Below the pieces are notes generated by a model. That model had not been told where the DNA came from and made no database searches. It was given only the letters and a program-made list of their open reading frames with translations. This document shows, one piece after another, positions 1 to 8,133 of a stretch of DNA of 64,000 bases. Each line of letters begins with the position of its first letter. Within the stretch, counting starts at the first letter, position 1. The DNA is taken from positions 62,001 to 126,000 of the forward strand of contig CASDSD010000020.1 in assembly GCA_949283205.1 (NCBI GenBank). The letters run 5' to 3'. A program made the position numbers and the translations under genes. This DNA comes from an uncultured Alistipes sp. (lineage in GTDB: Bacteria; Bacteroidota; Bacteroidia; Bacteroidales; Rikenellaceae).

Positions 1-573
1 TTCGCATCGTGGATCAGCATTTTCTGCAATTATGTGGGAATGTCCAATAACCGCCAAATATATCTCCAGATCGACGAGCGTCTCTACAACCAGATCCCTG
101 ATACTGACTATCGCAAGAACAACTTCATGCCTGTAGAGTACATGGTATTCCCTGCATACAGCAACTTTAAGTTCTATAACGAGACCTACTACACAGACGA
201 GATCTACATGCGTCTGTCGGAGGCATACCTGCTCAAGGCCGAGGCCGAAGCCCGCGACGGCAACGACGCTGCAGCACAGCAGACCCTCTACGAACTGGTA
301 TCGAAGCGCGACAGCGGCTACACCAAGTCTACCAAGACTGGCGATGCCCTGCTCGAGGAGATCTACCTCCAGAGCCGCATCGAGCTTTGGGGCGAGGGTC
401 ACGAGTTCTATACCAACAAGCGTTTCAACAAGGGCGTAGACCGCACCTCGTCAGCCAACCACAAACACAAGGTCGTAAAGGCTGCCGGCAAGGAGTTCAC
501 CTACCAGATTCCCCTGTCGATCGAGATCAACTCGAACCCCTACATCAACGACGCCGACCAGAACCCGTTGTAG
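1..573 (+). CDS. SusD/RagB-family nutrient-uptake outer-membrane lipoprotein, 3' end only
   Basis: The reading frame is open from the first base of the window, so the N-terminus and lipobox lie outside it; about 190 C-terminal residues remain. The visible part has the usual SusD C-terminal helical region: a short TPR-like segment (LSEAYLLKAEAEAR) followed by RIELWGEGHEFYTNKRFN, the family's 'R-x-E-L-W-G-E-G' block. SusD proteins sit on the cell surface as lids over a SusC TonB-dependent transporter and bind glycans or peptides. A susC partner would normally lie just upstream, outside the window. The gene ends with TAG at 571-573 and is followed closely by a strong terminator, so it is the last gene of its operon. 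The substrate cannot be told from this fragment. Confidence 0.9.
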   Translation, partial: FASWISIFCNYVGMSNNRQIYLQIDERLYNQIPDTDYRKNNFMPVEYMVFPAYSNFKFYNETYYTDEIYMRLSEAYLLKAEAEARDGNDAAAQQTLYELVSKRDSGYTKSTKTGDALLEEIYLQSRIELWGEGHEFYTNKRFNKGVDRTSSANHKHKVVKAAGKEFTYQIPLSIEINSNPYINDADQNPL

Positions 574-606
574 CAGATACACGGTTCGGACCGTATACAA
601 TGACGA

Positions 607-640
607 CGAAGCCGCCCTTTCGGGGCGGCTTCGCTGTTTT
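607..640 (+). terminator. Rho-independent terminator after the susD-like gene
   Basis: A perfect 11-bp stem (607-617 with 623-633) closes a 5-base TTTCG loop and is followed by a T-rich tract at 636-640. It lies 34 bases after the stop codon of the susD-like gene and would end that operon. Confidence 0.85.
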
Positions 641-1140
641 CTCTGCGGCACATGTCCATGTCACGAGGATGGCTATACTGCCGCACATGTACGGCAGAAG
701 AACGGAATAGATGCGGCACGACCACCATACCGGTGCGACCTACGTAAGATCGCGCCGTGCGGACGACAATAAACAGCACATGTCACAAACGGTATCATCG
801 TCCTTTCACCGGCCCGTTTCTCGACTTGTTTCGACCTGCTTGCCGACTCATATTCCGGCCGTTTTTCAGCCCCCTGTTTTTGCCTGTTTTTTCGGGCATA
901 CGGGCAGCCGCAAATCGAGACGGCCACTTTGTTATCCGGCAAAAGCAATGTACAAAAACGGCCGCAAAACGGGCAAAAGCGGACACGGCATGGAATTGCC
1001 CGGAACAACGGGCAGGCGAGAAGCCGACAAACAGTACAGGCTGTCGGGATTCCGCATATGTATATTATCAATTATGTATTCGGACATCGCACTCCCGCAC
1101 ACTTGTATTCCGTTGCTTCCGGTGCGACATGCGATGCGAC

Positions 1141-1175
1141 AAAAGAAGAGGGTCGACCTTTCGGGTCGACCCTCT
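1141..1175 (-). terminator. Rho-independent terminator after the TPR gene
   Basis: A 12-bp perfect stem (1147-1158 with 1164-1175) has a 5-base loop. Read on the minus strand it is followed by TTCTTTT, about 55 bases past the stop of the TPR gene. Confidence 0.85.
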
Positions 1176-1229
1176 ATTCATTCATATATCAACTGTCGTT
1201 GCGGCGGCACTCACCGCCCTTCGACGCGA

Positions 1230-2198
1230 TTACTTCGTAAGCTCGGCCAACGCTGCCTTGGCAGGGGTCAGGTAGGGCTCTGCGGTTACCTTCTTGAGAG
1301 CCTCGACGGCCTTGTCCTTCATCTCCTTGCCGTTGTATGCCGAACCGAGGTTAAAGTATACGGCGCTCACGTCCTCGGGATCGCTCTGCAGAGCGGCGGC
1401 AGCCTCTCCCAGCTCGATAACCTTGTCATAGTCCTTCTTCAGGTAGTATGCCTGAACAGCCACACGCGATGCCACGGCCTTGTCGGCAATCTTCTCCGAC
1501 ATGGCGATGATGCCATCCAGATCGTTCGCCTGCTGCAGCTTGGCGATCTCGTTGTTGGTGTACATGTTCATCTTGGCGCGCGCCTCGGCGATGGCATCGT
1601 CATACTTGGGGCTGGGAAGCGCAGCCACCTCGCTGCACACCTTCATGCCGTCCTCGTACTTCTCCATCTTGAAATAGCTCTCGGCGAGGTTCAATGCCAT
1701 GGCCGTGTTCTTGGGATCGGCGGCATAACCCTTTGCAAAGATCTCGATGGCCTTCGCGAAATCGTTATTGTTGAATGCCGAAGCACCCTGTGCCTGATAT
1801 ACCTTGCCCAGAAGCGCGTTGATCTTCTGCGCAGCGGGAGCGTTATCAAACTCGGTGGCCTTGGCGGCACCCTTGGTGAGGTTATCTATGGCCTCGGCGA
1901 ACTTGGCATCGGCAGCCTCGGGCTCCGTAGCCTTCATCGCTGCAGATGCAGCCTGTGCGCCCAAACCCTGATATGCCGTGGGAAGATACTTCTTCGCATT
2001 GGCCACACATCCCAATTCGGCATCCTCGACAGCATCCGCACCGTTTGCGATTACGCTCTCGAAAGCCTCGACAGCCTTGGCGAAGTTCTTCGCCTGCAAT
2101 GCCGCTGCGCCCTCATTATACGATGTAACCACATCACTCTGCGCCGAGGCCGTGAAGGCCCACATCAGCGCCATTGCCATAAAAACAATCTTGTTCAT
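1230..2198 (-). CDS. Secreted tetratricopeptide-repeat protein
   Basis: 322 residues. Residues 1-20 are a Sec signal peptide (basic start, hydrophobic core, A-S-A-Q cleavage region) with no lipobox cysteine, so the product is probably periplasmic. The mature part is almost entirely helical, alanine-rich TPR-like units (for example 'NFAKAVEAFESVIANG', 'DFAKAIEIFAKGYAADP' and 'KDYDKVIELGEAAAAL'). TPR arrays are protein-binding scaffolds, and no catalytic motif is visible. The gene is monocistronic: a consensus promoter precedes it and a terminator follows. Proteins of this kind are common and uncharacterised in Bacteroidales, so I assign no specific function. Confidence 0.85.
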   Translation of the reverse strand: MNKIVFMAMALMWAFTASAQSDVVTSYNEGAAALQAKNFAKAVEAFESVIANGADAVEDAELGCVANAKKYLPTAYQGLGAQAASAAMKATEPEAADAKFAEAIDNLTKGAAKATEFDNAPAAQKINALLGKVYQAQGASAFNNNDFAKAIEIFAKGYAADPKNTAMALNLAESYFKMEKYEDGMKVCSEVAALPSPKYDDAIAEARAKMNMYTNNEIAKLQQANDLDGIIAMSEKIADKAVASRVAVQAYYLKKDYDKVIELGEAAAALQSDPEDVSAVYFNLGSAYNGKEMKDKAVEALKKVTAEPYLTPAKAALAELTK

Positions 2199-2271
2199 AG
2201 ATTCAAAAAATTTATTTAGGTTAATTATTCTTCTTCGTTTTTCATCGCCGGGCCCGAAAGCGGACCGATCA

Positions 2272-2303
2272 CAAAGTTACATTTTGTTTTTGTTTTATGC
2301 AAA
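2272..2303 (-). promoter_or_regulatory. Bacteroidota vegetative promoter for the TPR gene
   Basis: On the minus strand TTTG (2303-2300), a 20-base spacer and TAACTTTG (2279-2272) match both elements of the Bacteroides primary sigma-factor consensus. Transcription would begin near 2265, giving a leader of roughly 65 bases. Confidence 0.75.
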
Positions 2304-2352
2304 TGTAGGCGTTTTTTTGCATGGCCGCCGCAGGCCCGAACAACGGGCGGAA

Positions 2353-2808
2353 TCACCGCAGCCGGGAGAAAAACTCCTTCATCAACGACTCGCACTCCTC
2401 GGCCAGAACGCCGCGCGTCAGCGTCGTCCGCGGATGCAGCAACGGCGTCCCGACACGCGAAAAACCCCGCTTCGGGTCATCAGCACCGTAGACCACACGG
2501 TCTATCTGGCTCCACGCCAAAGCCCCCGCACACATGACGCAAGGCTCTACCGTAACATATATCGTGCAGCCTTTCAGATACTTGCCGCCCAATGTCGACG
2601 CCGCGGCCGTTATACACTGCATCTCGGCATGGGCCGTGGCATCGCACAGCGTCTCCACGAGGTTATACCCCCGCCCTATCACCGCATCGCCGCACACGAC
2701 GACCGCACCGACAGGCACTTCGTCATTTTTCAACGCCTTGCGCGCCTCGTTTATTGCCATACGCATGAATTTCTCGTCACGCCCGGCCGTATTCTCCGTC
2801 TCTTTCAT
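2353..2808 (-). CDS. tadA: tRNA-specific adenosine deaminase (nucleoside deaminase family)
   Basis: 151 residues of the zinc-dependent cytidine/adenosine deaminase fold. The zinc and proton-shuttle motif is H60-A-E62 and the second zinc motif is P-C90-V-M-C93. Asn50 in 'GYN' matches the substrate-contacting residue of TadA. The length is typical of TadA, which converts A34 to inosine in the anticodon of tRNA-Arg(ACG). Guanine deaminase is the main alternative among close homologues, but the HAEM and PCVMCAGA motifs fit TadA. On the minus strand AT-rich DNA upstream contains TATATTTG (2845-2838), a likely -7 box. The gene is divergent from aspS. Confidence 0.88.
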   Translation of the reverse strand: MKETENTAGRDEKFMRMAINEARKALKNDEVPVGAVVVCGDAVIGRGYNLVETLCDATAHAEMQCITAAASTLGGKYLKGCTIYVTVEPCVMCAGALAWSQIDRVVYGADDPKRGFSRVGTPLLHPRTTLTRGVLAEECESLMKEFFSRLR

Positions 2809-2940
2809 AAAACTTATGCGAAAATAACAAAATATTCCAAATATACAAACCTCCGCCCCGCGACATCACCCGCGGCCGCCCGCAGCAGCCACAATGTAAC
2901 CGTCTCGCCGGCAGATTGATCAAGTCTCGGCACGACGAAG

Positions 2941-2970
2941 GTTGTATGTGCGCAAAATTTACTATCTTTA
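2941..2970 (+). promoter_or_regulatory. Probable promoter for aspS
   Basis: TATCTTTA at 2963-2970 is one base off the TAnnTTTG -7 box, and GTTG at 2941-2944 is an imperfect -33 box with an 18-base spacer. This gives a leader of about 35 bases to the ATG at 3011. Confidence 0.4.
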
Positions 2971-3010
2971 CGGCGCCAAAATCGATCAAACGAACTTAAA
3001 TCGCAATAAT

Positions 3011-4765
3011 ATGTACAGGAGTCATACTTGCGGCGAACTGCGCAGCAGCGACATCGGTCGCGCCGTGACACTCGCCGGATGGGTGCAGAAGGTGCGCAAC
3101 CTCGGCGCCATGACCTTTATCGACCTGCGCGACCGTTACGGCATCACGCAGATCGTCGTGGAAGAACACTCGCCCGAACAGACCCGCGCCGTGGCCGCAC
3201 GCCTCGGACGCGAATATGTGCTTCAGGCCAAGGGACGCGTCATAGAACGCTCGTCGAAGAACCCCAAGATGCCCACGGGCGACATCGAGGTCGCTGCCGA
3301 CGAACTGACCGTCCTCAACGAGGCGCAGACACCGCCCTTCACCATCGAGGAGAACTCCGACGGCGGCGACGACCTGCGTATGAAGTACCGTTATCTGGAC
3401 CTGCGCCGTCCGCCCCTGCAGCGCAACCTGGCGCTGCGCCACCGCATGGCACACGCCGTGCGCACGTTCCTCGACAAGGAGGGATTCCTCGAGATCGAGA
3501 CCCCGTATCTTGTAGGTTCCACGCCCGAGGGCGCACGCGACTTCGTCGTGCCCAGCCGCATGAACCCCAACCAGTTCTATGCCCTGCCGCAGTCGCCGCA
3601 GACGCTCAAGCAGCTTCTTATGGTTGCCGGCTACGACCGCTACTTCCAGATCGTGCGCTGCTTCCGCGACGAGGACCTGCGCGCCGACCGCCAGCCCGAA
3701 TTCACCCAGATCGACTGCGAGATGTCGTTCGTCGAGCAGGAGGATATACTCGAGGTGTTCGAGCGCTGGGCCAAATACATGTTCCACGAGATACTGGGTA
3801 TAGACTTCACCGAGCCCTTCCGCCGCATGCCGTGGATCGAGGCCATGGAGCGTTTCGGATCGGACAAGCCCGACCTGCGCTTCGGCATGGAGCTGCACGA
3901 CGTCACCGACCTCGCACACGGACATTCGTTCTCGGTATTCGACGATGCCGAGTACATAGCCGGCTTCGCAGCCACGGGATGCGCCGGATACACGCGCAAG
4001 CAGATAGACGCCCTGACCGACTATGTCAAGCGCCCGCAGGTGGGTGCCAAGGGCCTCGTATGGATCCGCCTCGACGAGCAGGGCAACATCAAGTCGTCGA
4101 TCGACAAGTTCTTCACGCCCGACGAGCTGAAGGTCATCGCCGACCGCGTCGAGGCTCATGCCGGAGACCTCGTGCTCCTGATCTGCGGCAAGAAGTTCAA
4201 GGTCCTCACACAGCTCTGCGCGCTGCGTCTGCACGTGGCCGAGGCGCTGGGCCTGCGCGACCCGAAGAAGTTCGCGCCGCTGTGGGTCGTGGACTTCCCC
4301 ATGTTCGAGTGGGATGACGAGACGCAGCGTTTCTACGCCATGCACCACCCCTTCACATCACCCAAACCCGAGGACATACCCTTCATGGAGAGCGATCCGG
4401 GCCGCGTGCGTGCAAATGCCTACGACTTCGTCTGCAACGGCACCGAGATCGGCGGCGGCTCGATACGTATCCATGACGCACAGCTGCAGGCACTCATATT
4501 CAAGGTTCTGGGCTTCACGCCCGAGCGTGCGCAGGAGCAGTTCGGTTTCCTGATGAACGCCTTCAAGTTCGGTGCGCCCCCTCACGGAGGCCTCGCATTC
4601 GGCTTCGACCGTCTCTGCTCGCTCTTCGGCGGTTCGGACTCGATCCGCGACTTCATCGCATTCCCCAAGAACAATGCCTGCCGCGACGTCATGCTCGACG
4701 CCCCCTCGGCCCTCGATCAGTCGCAGCTCGACGAACTGTATCTCTCGCTGGTCAAGCCCGAATAA
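3011..4765 (+). CDS. aspS: Aspartate--tRNA ligase
   Basis: 584 residues, the size of bacterial-type AspRS. The order is an N-terminal OB-fold anticodon-binding domain, the class II catalytic core and the bacterial GAD insertion. Class II motif 2 is visible as '[18 protein letters not shown]' and motif 3 as 'GLAFGFDRL' near the end. The frame is open upstream to 2942, but the start was set at the ATG at 3011 because the protein from there begins exactly where AspRS does ([10 protein letters not shown]); the upstream 23 codons overlap the promoter. Monocistronic, with a strong hairpin after the stop. Whether it discriminates tRNA-Asp from tRNA-Asn depends on whether the genome has AsnRS or GatCAB, which the window does not show. 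Confidence 0.97.
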   Translation: MYRSHTCGELRSSDIGRAVTLAGWVQKVRNLGAMTFIDLRDRYGITQIVVEEHSPEQTRAVAARLGREYVLQAKGRVIERSSKNPKMPTGDIEVAADELTVLNEAQTPPFTIEENSDGGDDLRMKYRYLDLRRPPLQRNLALRHRMAHAVRTFLDKEGFLEIETPYLVGSTPEGARDFVVPSRMNPNQFYALPQSPQTLKQLLMVAGYDRYFQIVRCFRDEDLRADRQPEFTQIDCEMSFVEQEDILEVFERWAKYMFHEILGIDFTEPFRRMPWIEAMERFGSDKPDLRFGMELHDVTDLAHGHSFSVFDDAEYIAGFAATGCAGYTRKQIDALTDYVKRPQVGAKGLVWIRLDEQGNIKSSIDKFFTPDELKVIADRVEAHAGDLVLLICGKKFKVLTQLCALRLHVAEALGLRDPKKFAPLWVVDFPMFEWDDETQRFYAMHHPFTSPKPEDIPFMESDPGRVRANAYDFVCNGTEIGGGSIRIHDAQLQALIFKVLGFTPERAQEQFGFLMNAFKFGAPPHGGLAFGFDRLCSLFGGSDSIRDFIAFPKNNACRDVMLDAPSALDQSQLDELYLSLVKPE

Positions 4766-4782
4766 CGGAACAGCTCAACAAG

Positions 4783-4820
4783 AAAACCGAGGGTGTCTTG
4801 CACAAGACACCCTCGGTTTT
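4783..4820 (+). terminator. Bidirectional terminator between aspS and the rubredoxin gene
   Basis: A perfect 18-bp inverted repeat (4783-4800 with 4803-4820) has A-runs on the left arm and T-runs on the right arm, so it can terminate aspS on plus and the rubredoxin transcript on minus. Confidence 0.85.
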
Positions 4821-4939
4821 CGTTTCAGCCTGCAGCCGCAGGCCGGTTATTTGCAATACGGCGGCCCGACCCACGGTCGGGATGGACGATGACATTGCGG
4901 CAGCAACCGCGCCGTCACGCGTCACATGCCGTCGCGCGG

Positions 4940-5104
4940 TTACTCCTCGACCTTCTCGAACTGATCCTTACCCACGCCGCACAGGGGGCAAACCCAGTCG
5001 TCGGGTATATCCTCGAAAGCCGTTCCTGCGGCAATACCTCCCTCGGGGTCGCCAACGGCCGGATCATAAATCCAATCGCAAACGGTACATCTGTACTTGT
5101 TCAT
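4940..5104 (-). CDS. Rubredoxin
   Basis: A 54-residue protein, too short for a usual ORF cut-off. It has both rubredoxin iron knuckles, C6-T-V-C9 and C39-P-L-C42, the conserved 'YDP..GDP' turn at about 13-20 and '[13 protein letters not shown]' at 35-47. Rubredoxin holds one Fe(Cys)4 centre and is a soluble one-electron carrier, in anaerobes often feeding rubrerythrin or superoxide reductase. It lies on the same strand as, and 171 bases downstream of, rnfA, but a good promoter sits in the gap, so it can be expressed on its own. ATG start at 5104-5102, TAA stop at 4942-4940. Confidence 0.95.
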   Translation of the reverse strand: MNKYRCTVCDWIYDPAVGDPEGGIAAGTAFEDIPDDWVCPLCGVGKDQFEKVEE

Positions 5105-5168
5105 AATTCAATTTTACGTTTAATGTTATCAAATACGTCGCCGCACGCATGCGGTGCTACGTTCGATA

Positions 5169-5199
5169 CAAAATTAATACAATTATCGTCATCGGCAAG
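5169..5199 (-). promoter_or_regulatory. Promoter for the rubredoxin gene
   Basis: On minus, CTTG (5199-5196), a 19-base spacer and TAATTTTG (5176-5169) fit the Bacteroidota consensus. The leader of roughly 60 bases contains a small GC-rich hairpin around 5142-5155. Confidence 0.6.
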
Positions 5200-5275
5200 G
5201 GCTATTCGACATTTGCACACCCGGCGCCTCCGCACCGCCTCTCACACATCTCCCCTGCACGACCTCCCGGGATGC

Positions 5276-5854
5276 CTATACCAGGCCCGAGAAGCCCATG
5301 AAGGCCATGGCGAGGATAGCCGCCGTGATCAGGGCTATCGGGGTACCCTTCAGGGCCGCGGGCACGCCGTCCAGCTCGAGGCGCTCGCGGATACCGGCGA
5401 AGAGCACCAGCGCAAGGCCGAATCCCAATGCCGTAGACACCGAGTAGGTAACACTCTGCAGCAGGTTGAACTCCTTCTGGATCATGAGGATGGCCACACC
5501 CAGCACGGCGCAGTTGGTGGTGATCAGAGGAAGGAATATACCGAGAGCCTGATAGAGCGACGGCGACACCTTCTTGAGCATGATCTCGACCATCTGCACC
5601 AGCGCGGCGATAACCAGGATGAAGACAATGGTCTGCATGTAGCCTATGCCCAGCGGATCGAGTATGAAGGTCTGTATCGACCATGCGACCACGGCCGTGA
5701 GGGCCATGACGAAGGTGACGGCAGCGGCCATGCCGAGCGAAGTCTCTACTTTCGACGATACGCCCAGGAAGGGGCATATGCCGAGGAACTGTGCGAGGAC
5801 GACGTTATTGACGAAGATCGCACCTATGATTATTGCGAAATACGAGATCTCCAT
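5276..5854 (-). CDS. rnfA: Rnf electron-transport complex subunit RnfA
   Basis: 192 residues, six predicted membrane helices. RnfA and RnfE are homologous inner-membrane subunits that form a pseudo-symmetric pair in the core of the Rnf complex and hold an Fe-S centre between them in solved structures. The N-terminal 'NNVVLAQFLGICPFLGVS' and central 'PLITTNCAVLG' are family blocks, each carrying one of the conserved intramembrane cysteines. Last gene of the rnf run, 2 bases after rnfE. The next gene on this strand is the rubredoxin gene. Confidence 0.95.
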   Translation of the reverse strand: MEISYFAIIIGAIFVNNVVLAQFLGICPFLGVSSKVETSLGMAAAVTFVMALTAVVAWSIQTFILDPLGIGYMQTIVFILVIAALVQMVEIMLKKVSPSLYQALGIFLPLITTNCAVLGVAILMIQKEFNLLQSVTYSVSTALGFGLALVLFAGIRERLELDGVPAALKGTPIALITAAILAMAFMGFSGLV

Positions 5855-5856
5855 AA

Positions 5857-6441
5857 CTACTTCTTGACAAACTTGTTGAACAATACCATGAGATAGCCCA
5901 GCACGAAGAATCCTCCGGGCGCCAGCACGAATACCAGCGGCGTATAGTCCGAGATGCCGAGCGGCATGCCGAAGATGGCGCCGCTGCCCAGTATCTCACG
6001 CACGGCGCCGATGACGGTGAGCGAGAGGGTGAAGCCGATACCTATGCCGATACCGTCGAAGATCGAGTCCACGACACCGTTCTTCGAGGCGAAGGCCTCG
6101 GCGCGGCCCAGGATGATACAGTTCACCACAATCAGCGGGATGAAGACACCGAGACTGGCGTACAACGCCGGCACGAAGGCCTGCATGAGCATCTGTATGA
6201 TCGTAACGAACGACGCTATGACCACGATGAAGGCCGGGATGCGCACCTTGTCGGGGATAAGGTTCTTGATGAGCGATATCACCATGTTCGACATCGTCAG
6301 CACGGCCATCGTGGCCACACCCATACCCATGCCGTTCATGGCCGAGGTTGTCGTACCCAGCGTGGGACACATACCCAGCACCAGCACGAAGGTGGGATTG
6401 TCCTTGACGATCCCGCGAAGTATGATATTGAGCTTATTCAT
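5857..6441 (-). CDS. rnfE: Rnf electron-transport complex subunit RnfE
   Basis: 194 residues, six predicted helices. The RnfE block 'VLGMCPTLGTTTSAMNGMGMG' near residues 20-40 and 'IPLIVVNCIILGRAEAFASKN' near 100-120 carry the two conserved cysteines. The frame runs upstream to 6546 inside rnfG, but the ATG at 6441 gives the family N-terminus MNKLNIILRGI. The start overlaps the rnfG stop by 8 bases, consistent with translational coupling. Confidence 0.95.
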   Translation of the reverse strand: MNKLNIILRGIVKDNPTFVLVLGMCPTLGTTTSAMNGMGMGVATMAVLTMSNMVISLIKNLIPDKVRIPAFIVVIASFVTIIQMLMQAFVPALYASLGVFIPLIVVNCIILGRAEAFASKNGVVDSIFDGIGIGIGFTLSLTVIGAVREILGSGAIFGMPLGISDYTPLVFVLAPGGFFVLGYLMVLFNKFVKK

Positions 6442-7102
6442 TGTCGCCTCCTTCCTGGGCCACGAGGCCCTCCTGATCATTATCGCCATCGTAGTCACCC
6501 GCTGCGGCCGTAGCGCCCGACACGCCGTCCGCAGTGGCCTGCGCACCGCTCGCCACCTTGTAGGCCTCGTATGCGCGGGCTATGGCATCGGTATAGGCCC
6601 GCGACGATATCGTCGCCGCCGTCAGGGCATCTATGTCGCCGCCGTCCTTCTTCACTTTGAGAATAAGGTCGGCCGGATTCTTGTCCTTGACACTCGCCAG
6701 CAGCACATTGCCCTCGTCGCACATCTTCGAGCCGAGACCCGGCGTCTCGCTCTGCTCCAGAACGTTCACATTGAGGATCGTACCGTCGGCGGCAAAACCT
6801 ACCATCATGCGCACCTTGCCGCTGAAACCGCTCATGGTCATCGTCTCGACGGCATATCCCACAACGGCACCGTCTCCGTCGACCGCCGTATAGACGTTTA
6901 TCGGCATCTCGTCGATGGTCATCGTACTCATCTCGTTGCTCTCGAAGGCGGGAAGCACGTTGGCCACAGCCGCCTTCGTAGCCGCGGCATTCGCCTCGGC
7001 AATGGCATCCTCCGTAATCATATTGACCGCCCCCACGCCGGCCGAAGCTATCAGCGTGATCGTGAACAGGACGGCTACCATATTAAACAGTGTACTTTTC
7101 AT
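6434..7102 (-). CDS. rnfG: Rnf electron-transport complex subunit RnfG (covalent FMN)
   Basis: 222 residues: one N-terminal membrane helix (about 7-27), then a periplasmic FMN-binding domain. The flavinylation site is D158-A-L-T-A-A-T164, matching the D-x-x-S/T-G/A-A-T consensus, so Thr164 is the expected phosphoester-FMN acceptor. 'SETPGLGSKM' at about 118-127 is another family block. After about residue 180 there is a 40-residue Ala/Asp/Gly-rich tail that holds a second S-G-A-T string without the preceding Asp. It lies between rnfD and rnfE, the usual order. Confidence 0.94.
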   Translation of the reverse strand: MKSTLFNMVAVLFTITLIASAGVGAVNMITEDAIAEANAAATKAAVANVLPAFESNEMSTMTIDEMPINVYTAVDGDGAVVGYAVETMTMSGFSGKVRMMVGFAADGTILNVNVLEQSETPGLGSKMCDEGNVLLASVKDKNPADLILKVKKDGGDIDALTAATISSRAYTDAIARAYEAYKVASGAQATADGVSGATAAAGDYDGDNDQEGLVAQEGGDNE

Positions 7103-7114
7103 ATCTGCGCCCTC

Positions 7115-8092
7115 CTATTTTTTATCCGTGGCCAAACCGAAGCGCACGGGCTTCACATATTTGTTTATGAGCGGCGTCACCGCGTTCATGATCAGTATGG
7201 CGAACGACATGCCCTCGGGATACGAACCCCAAAGACGTATTATCATCGTTATGGCGCCGATACCGATACCGTAGATAATCATTCCCTTGTGTGTCATGGG
7301 CGAGGTGACGTAGTCGGTGGCCATGAATATGGCACCCAGCAGGGCGCCTCCCGCAAGCACATGGAATGCCGGCAGCTGATAGAGCAGCGCGCCGCCTCCG
7401 TCCGTAAGGGCCACGACAAAAGCGAACACCGCCATCGTGCCCAGCACGGCCACAGGGATATGCCACGTAATGACACGGCGCCACAACAGATAGATGCCGC
7501 CCAGGATAAGCGCCGCGGCGGCGATCTCACCGAGCGAACCCGGGATCGTACCGCTGAACATGCTCAACAGGTCGACATCCTCGACGGGGACGCCGGCCTT
7601 GATCGCAGCCAGAGGCGTGGCGCCCGACAGCGCGTCGGCATAGCCCTCGACAACGGGAGCCGTGAAACTTGTCATCTGCACGGGATAGGCGATCAAAAGG
7701 AAGACACGTCCCACCAGCGCGGGATTGAAGGGGTTGCGTCCCAGTCCGCCGAAGGTCATCTTGGCCACGCCTATGGCCACCAGCGACCCTATCACCACGA
7801 TCCACCAGGGAATCGACGAGGGGAGGTTGAAGGCCAGCAGCAGACCCGTAACCGCAGCCGAGAGGTTCGATACGGTACACTCGCCGCGGAAGAGGAACTT
7901 CTGGATAAGGAACTCGATAACGACGCAGCTGACAACGGCGATGGCCGAGACGATCAGCACATCCACGCCATGCACCCACGTCGACACCGCCAGTGCGGGC
8001 AACATCGCGATGAGTACGTCGCGCATGATCGACCGTGTCGACTGCGCGCTGTGCACATGGGGCGACGGAGCTACAAAAAACTTGTTTGCCAT
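7115..8092 (-). CDS. rnfD: Rnf electron-transport complex subunit RnfD (covalent FMN)
   Basis: 325 residues, a multi-pass membrane protein of the NqrB/RnfD family. The covalent FMN site is D153-A-L-S-G-A-T159-P-L, with Thr159 the acceptor. The N-terminal 'SPHVHSAQSTRSIM' and 'FGGLGRNPFNPALVGRVFL' are strongly conserved family blocks. RnfD works with RnfG in electron transfer across the membrane and is the subunit usually linked to cation translocation. It lies 42 bases after rnfC and 12 before rnfG. Confidence 0.95.
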   Translation of the reverse strand: MANKFFVAPSPHVHSAQSTRSIMRDVLIAMLPALAVSTWVHGVDVLIVSAIAVVSCVVIEFLIQKFLFRGECTVSNLSAAVTGLLLAFNLPSSIPWWIVVIGSLVAIGVAKMTFGGLGRNPFNPALVGRVFLLIAYPVQMTSFTAPVVEGYADALSGATPLAAIKAGVPVEDVDLLSMFSGTIPGSLGEIAAAALILGGIYLLWRRVITWHIPVAVLGTMAVFAFVVALTDGGGALLYQLPAFHVLAGGALLGAIFMATDYVTSPMTHKGMIIYGIGIGAITMIIRLWGSYPEGMSFAILIMNAVTPLINKYVKPVRFGLATDKK

Positions 8093-8133
8093 GATATTTT
8101 ATCTCTTCTTTTTTTATTATTTCACGTAAAACG

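Larger units (their letters stand above)
574..1229. other. 656-base gene-poor region between convergent genes
   Basis: No open frame here has a plausible start, ribosome-binding site or recognisable protein; the frames that cross it are arginine/cysteine-rich and look like chance. Each end carries a terminator (607-640 on plus, 1141-1175 on minus). In between I see a small hairpin (CTGCCG at 678-683 with CGGCAG at 692-697) and three copies of GCACATGT. I see no TAnnTTTG promoter on either strand. Confidence 0.5.

Noticed and set aside
574-1229. A hidden RNA or small protein gene in the 656-base gap
   Set aside because: No consensus promoter, no structured GC-rich core beyond the two gene-end terminators and no frame with a ribosome-binding site were found.
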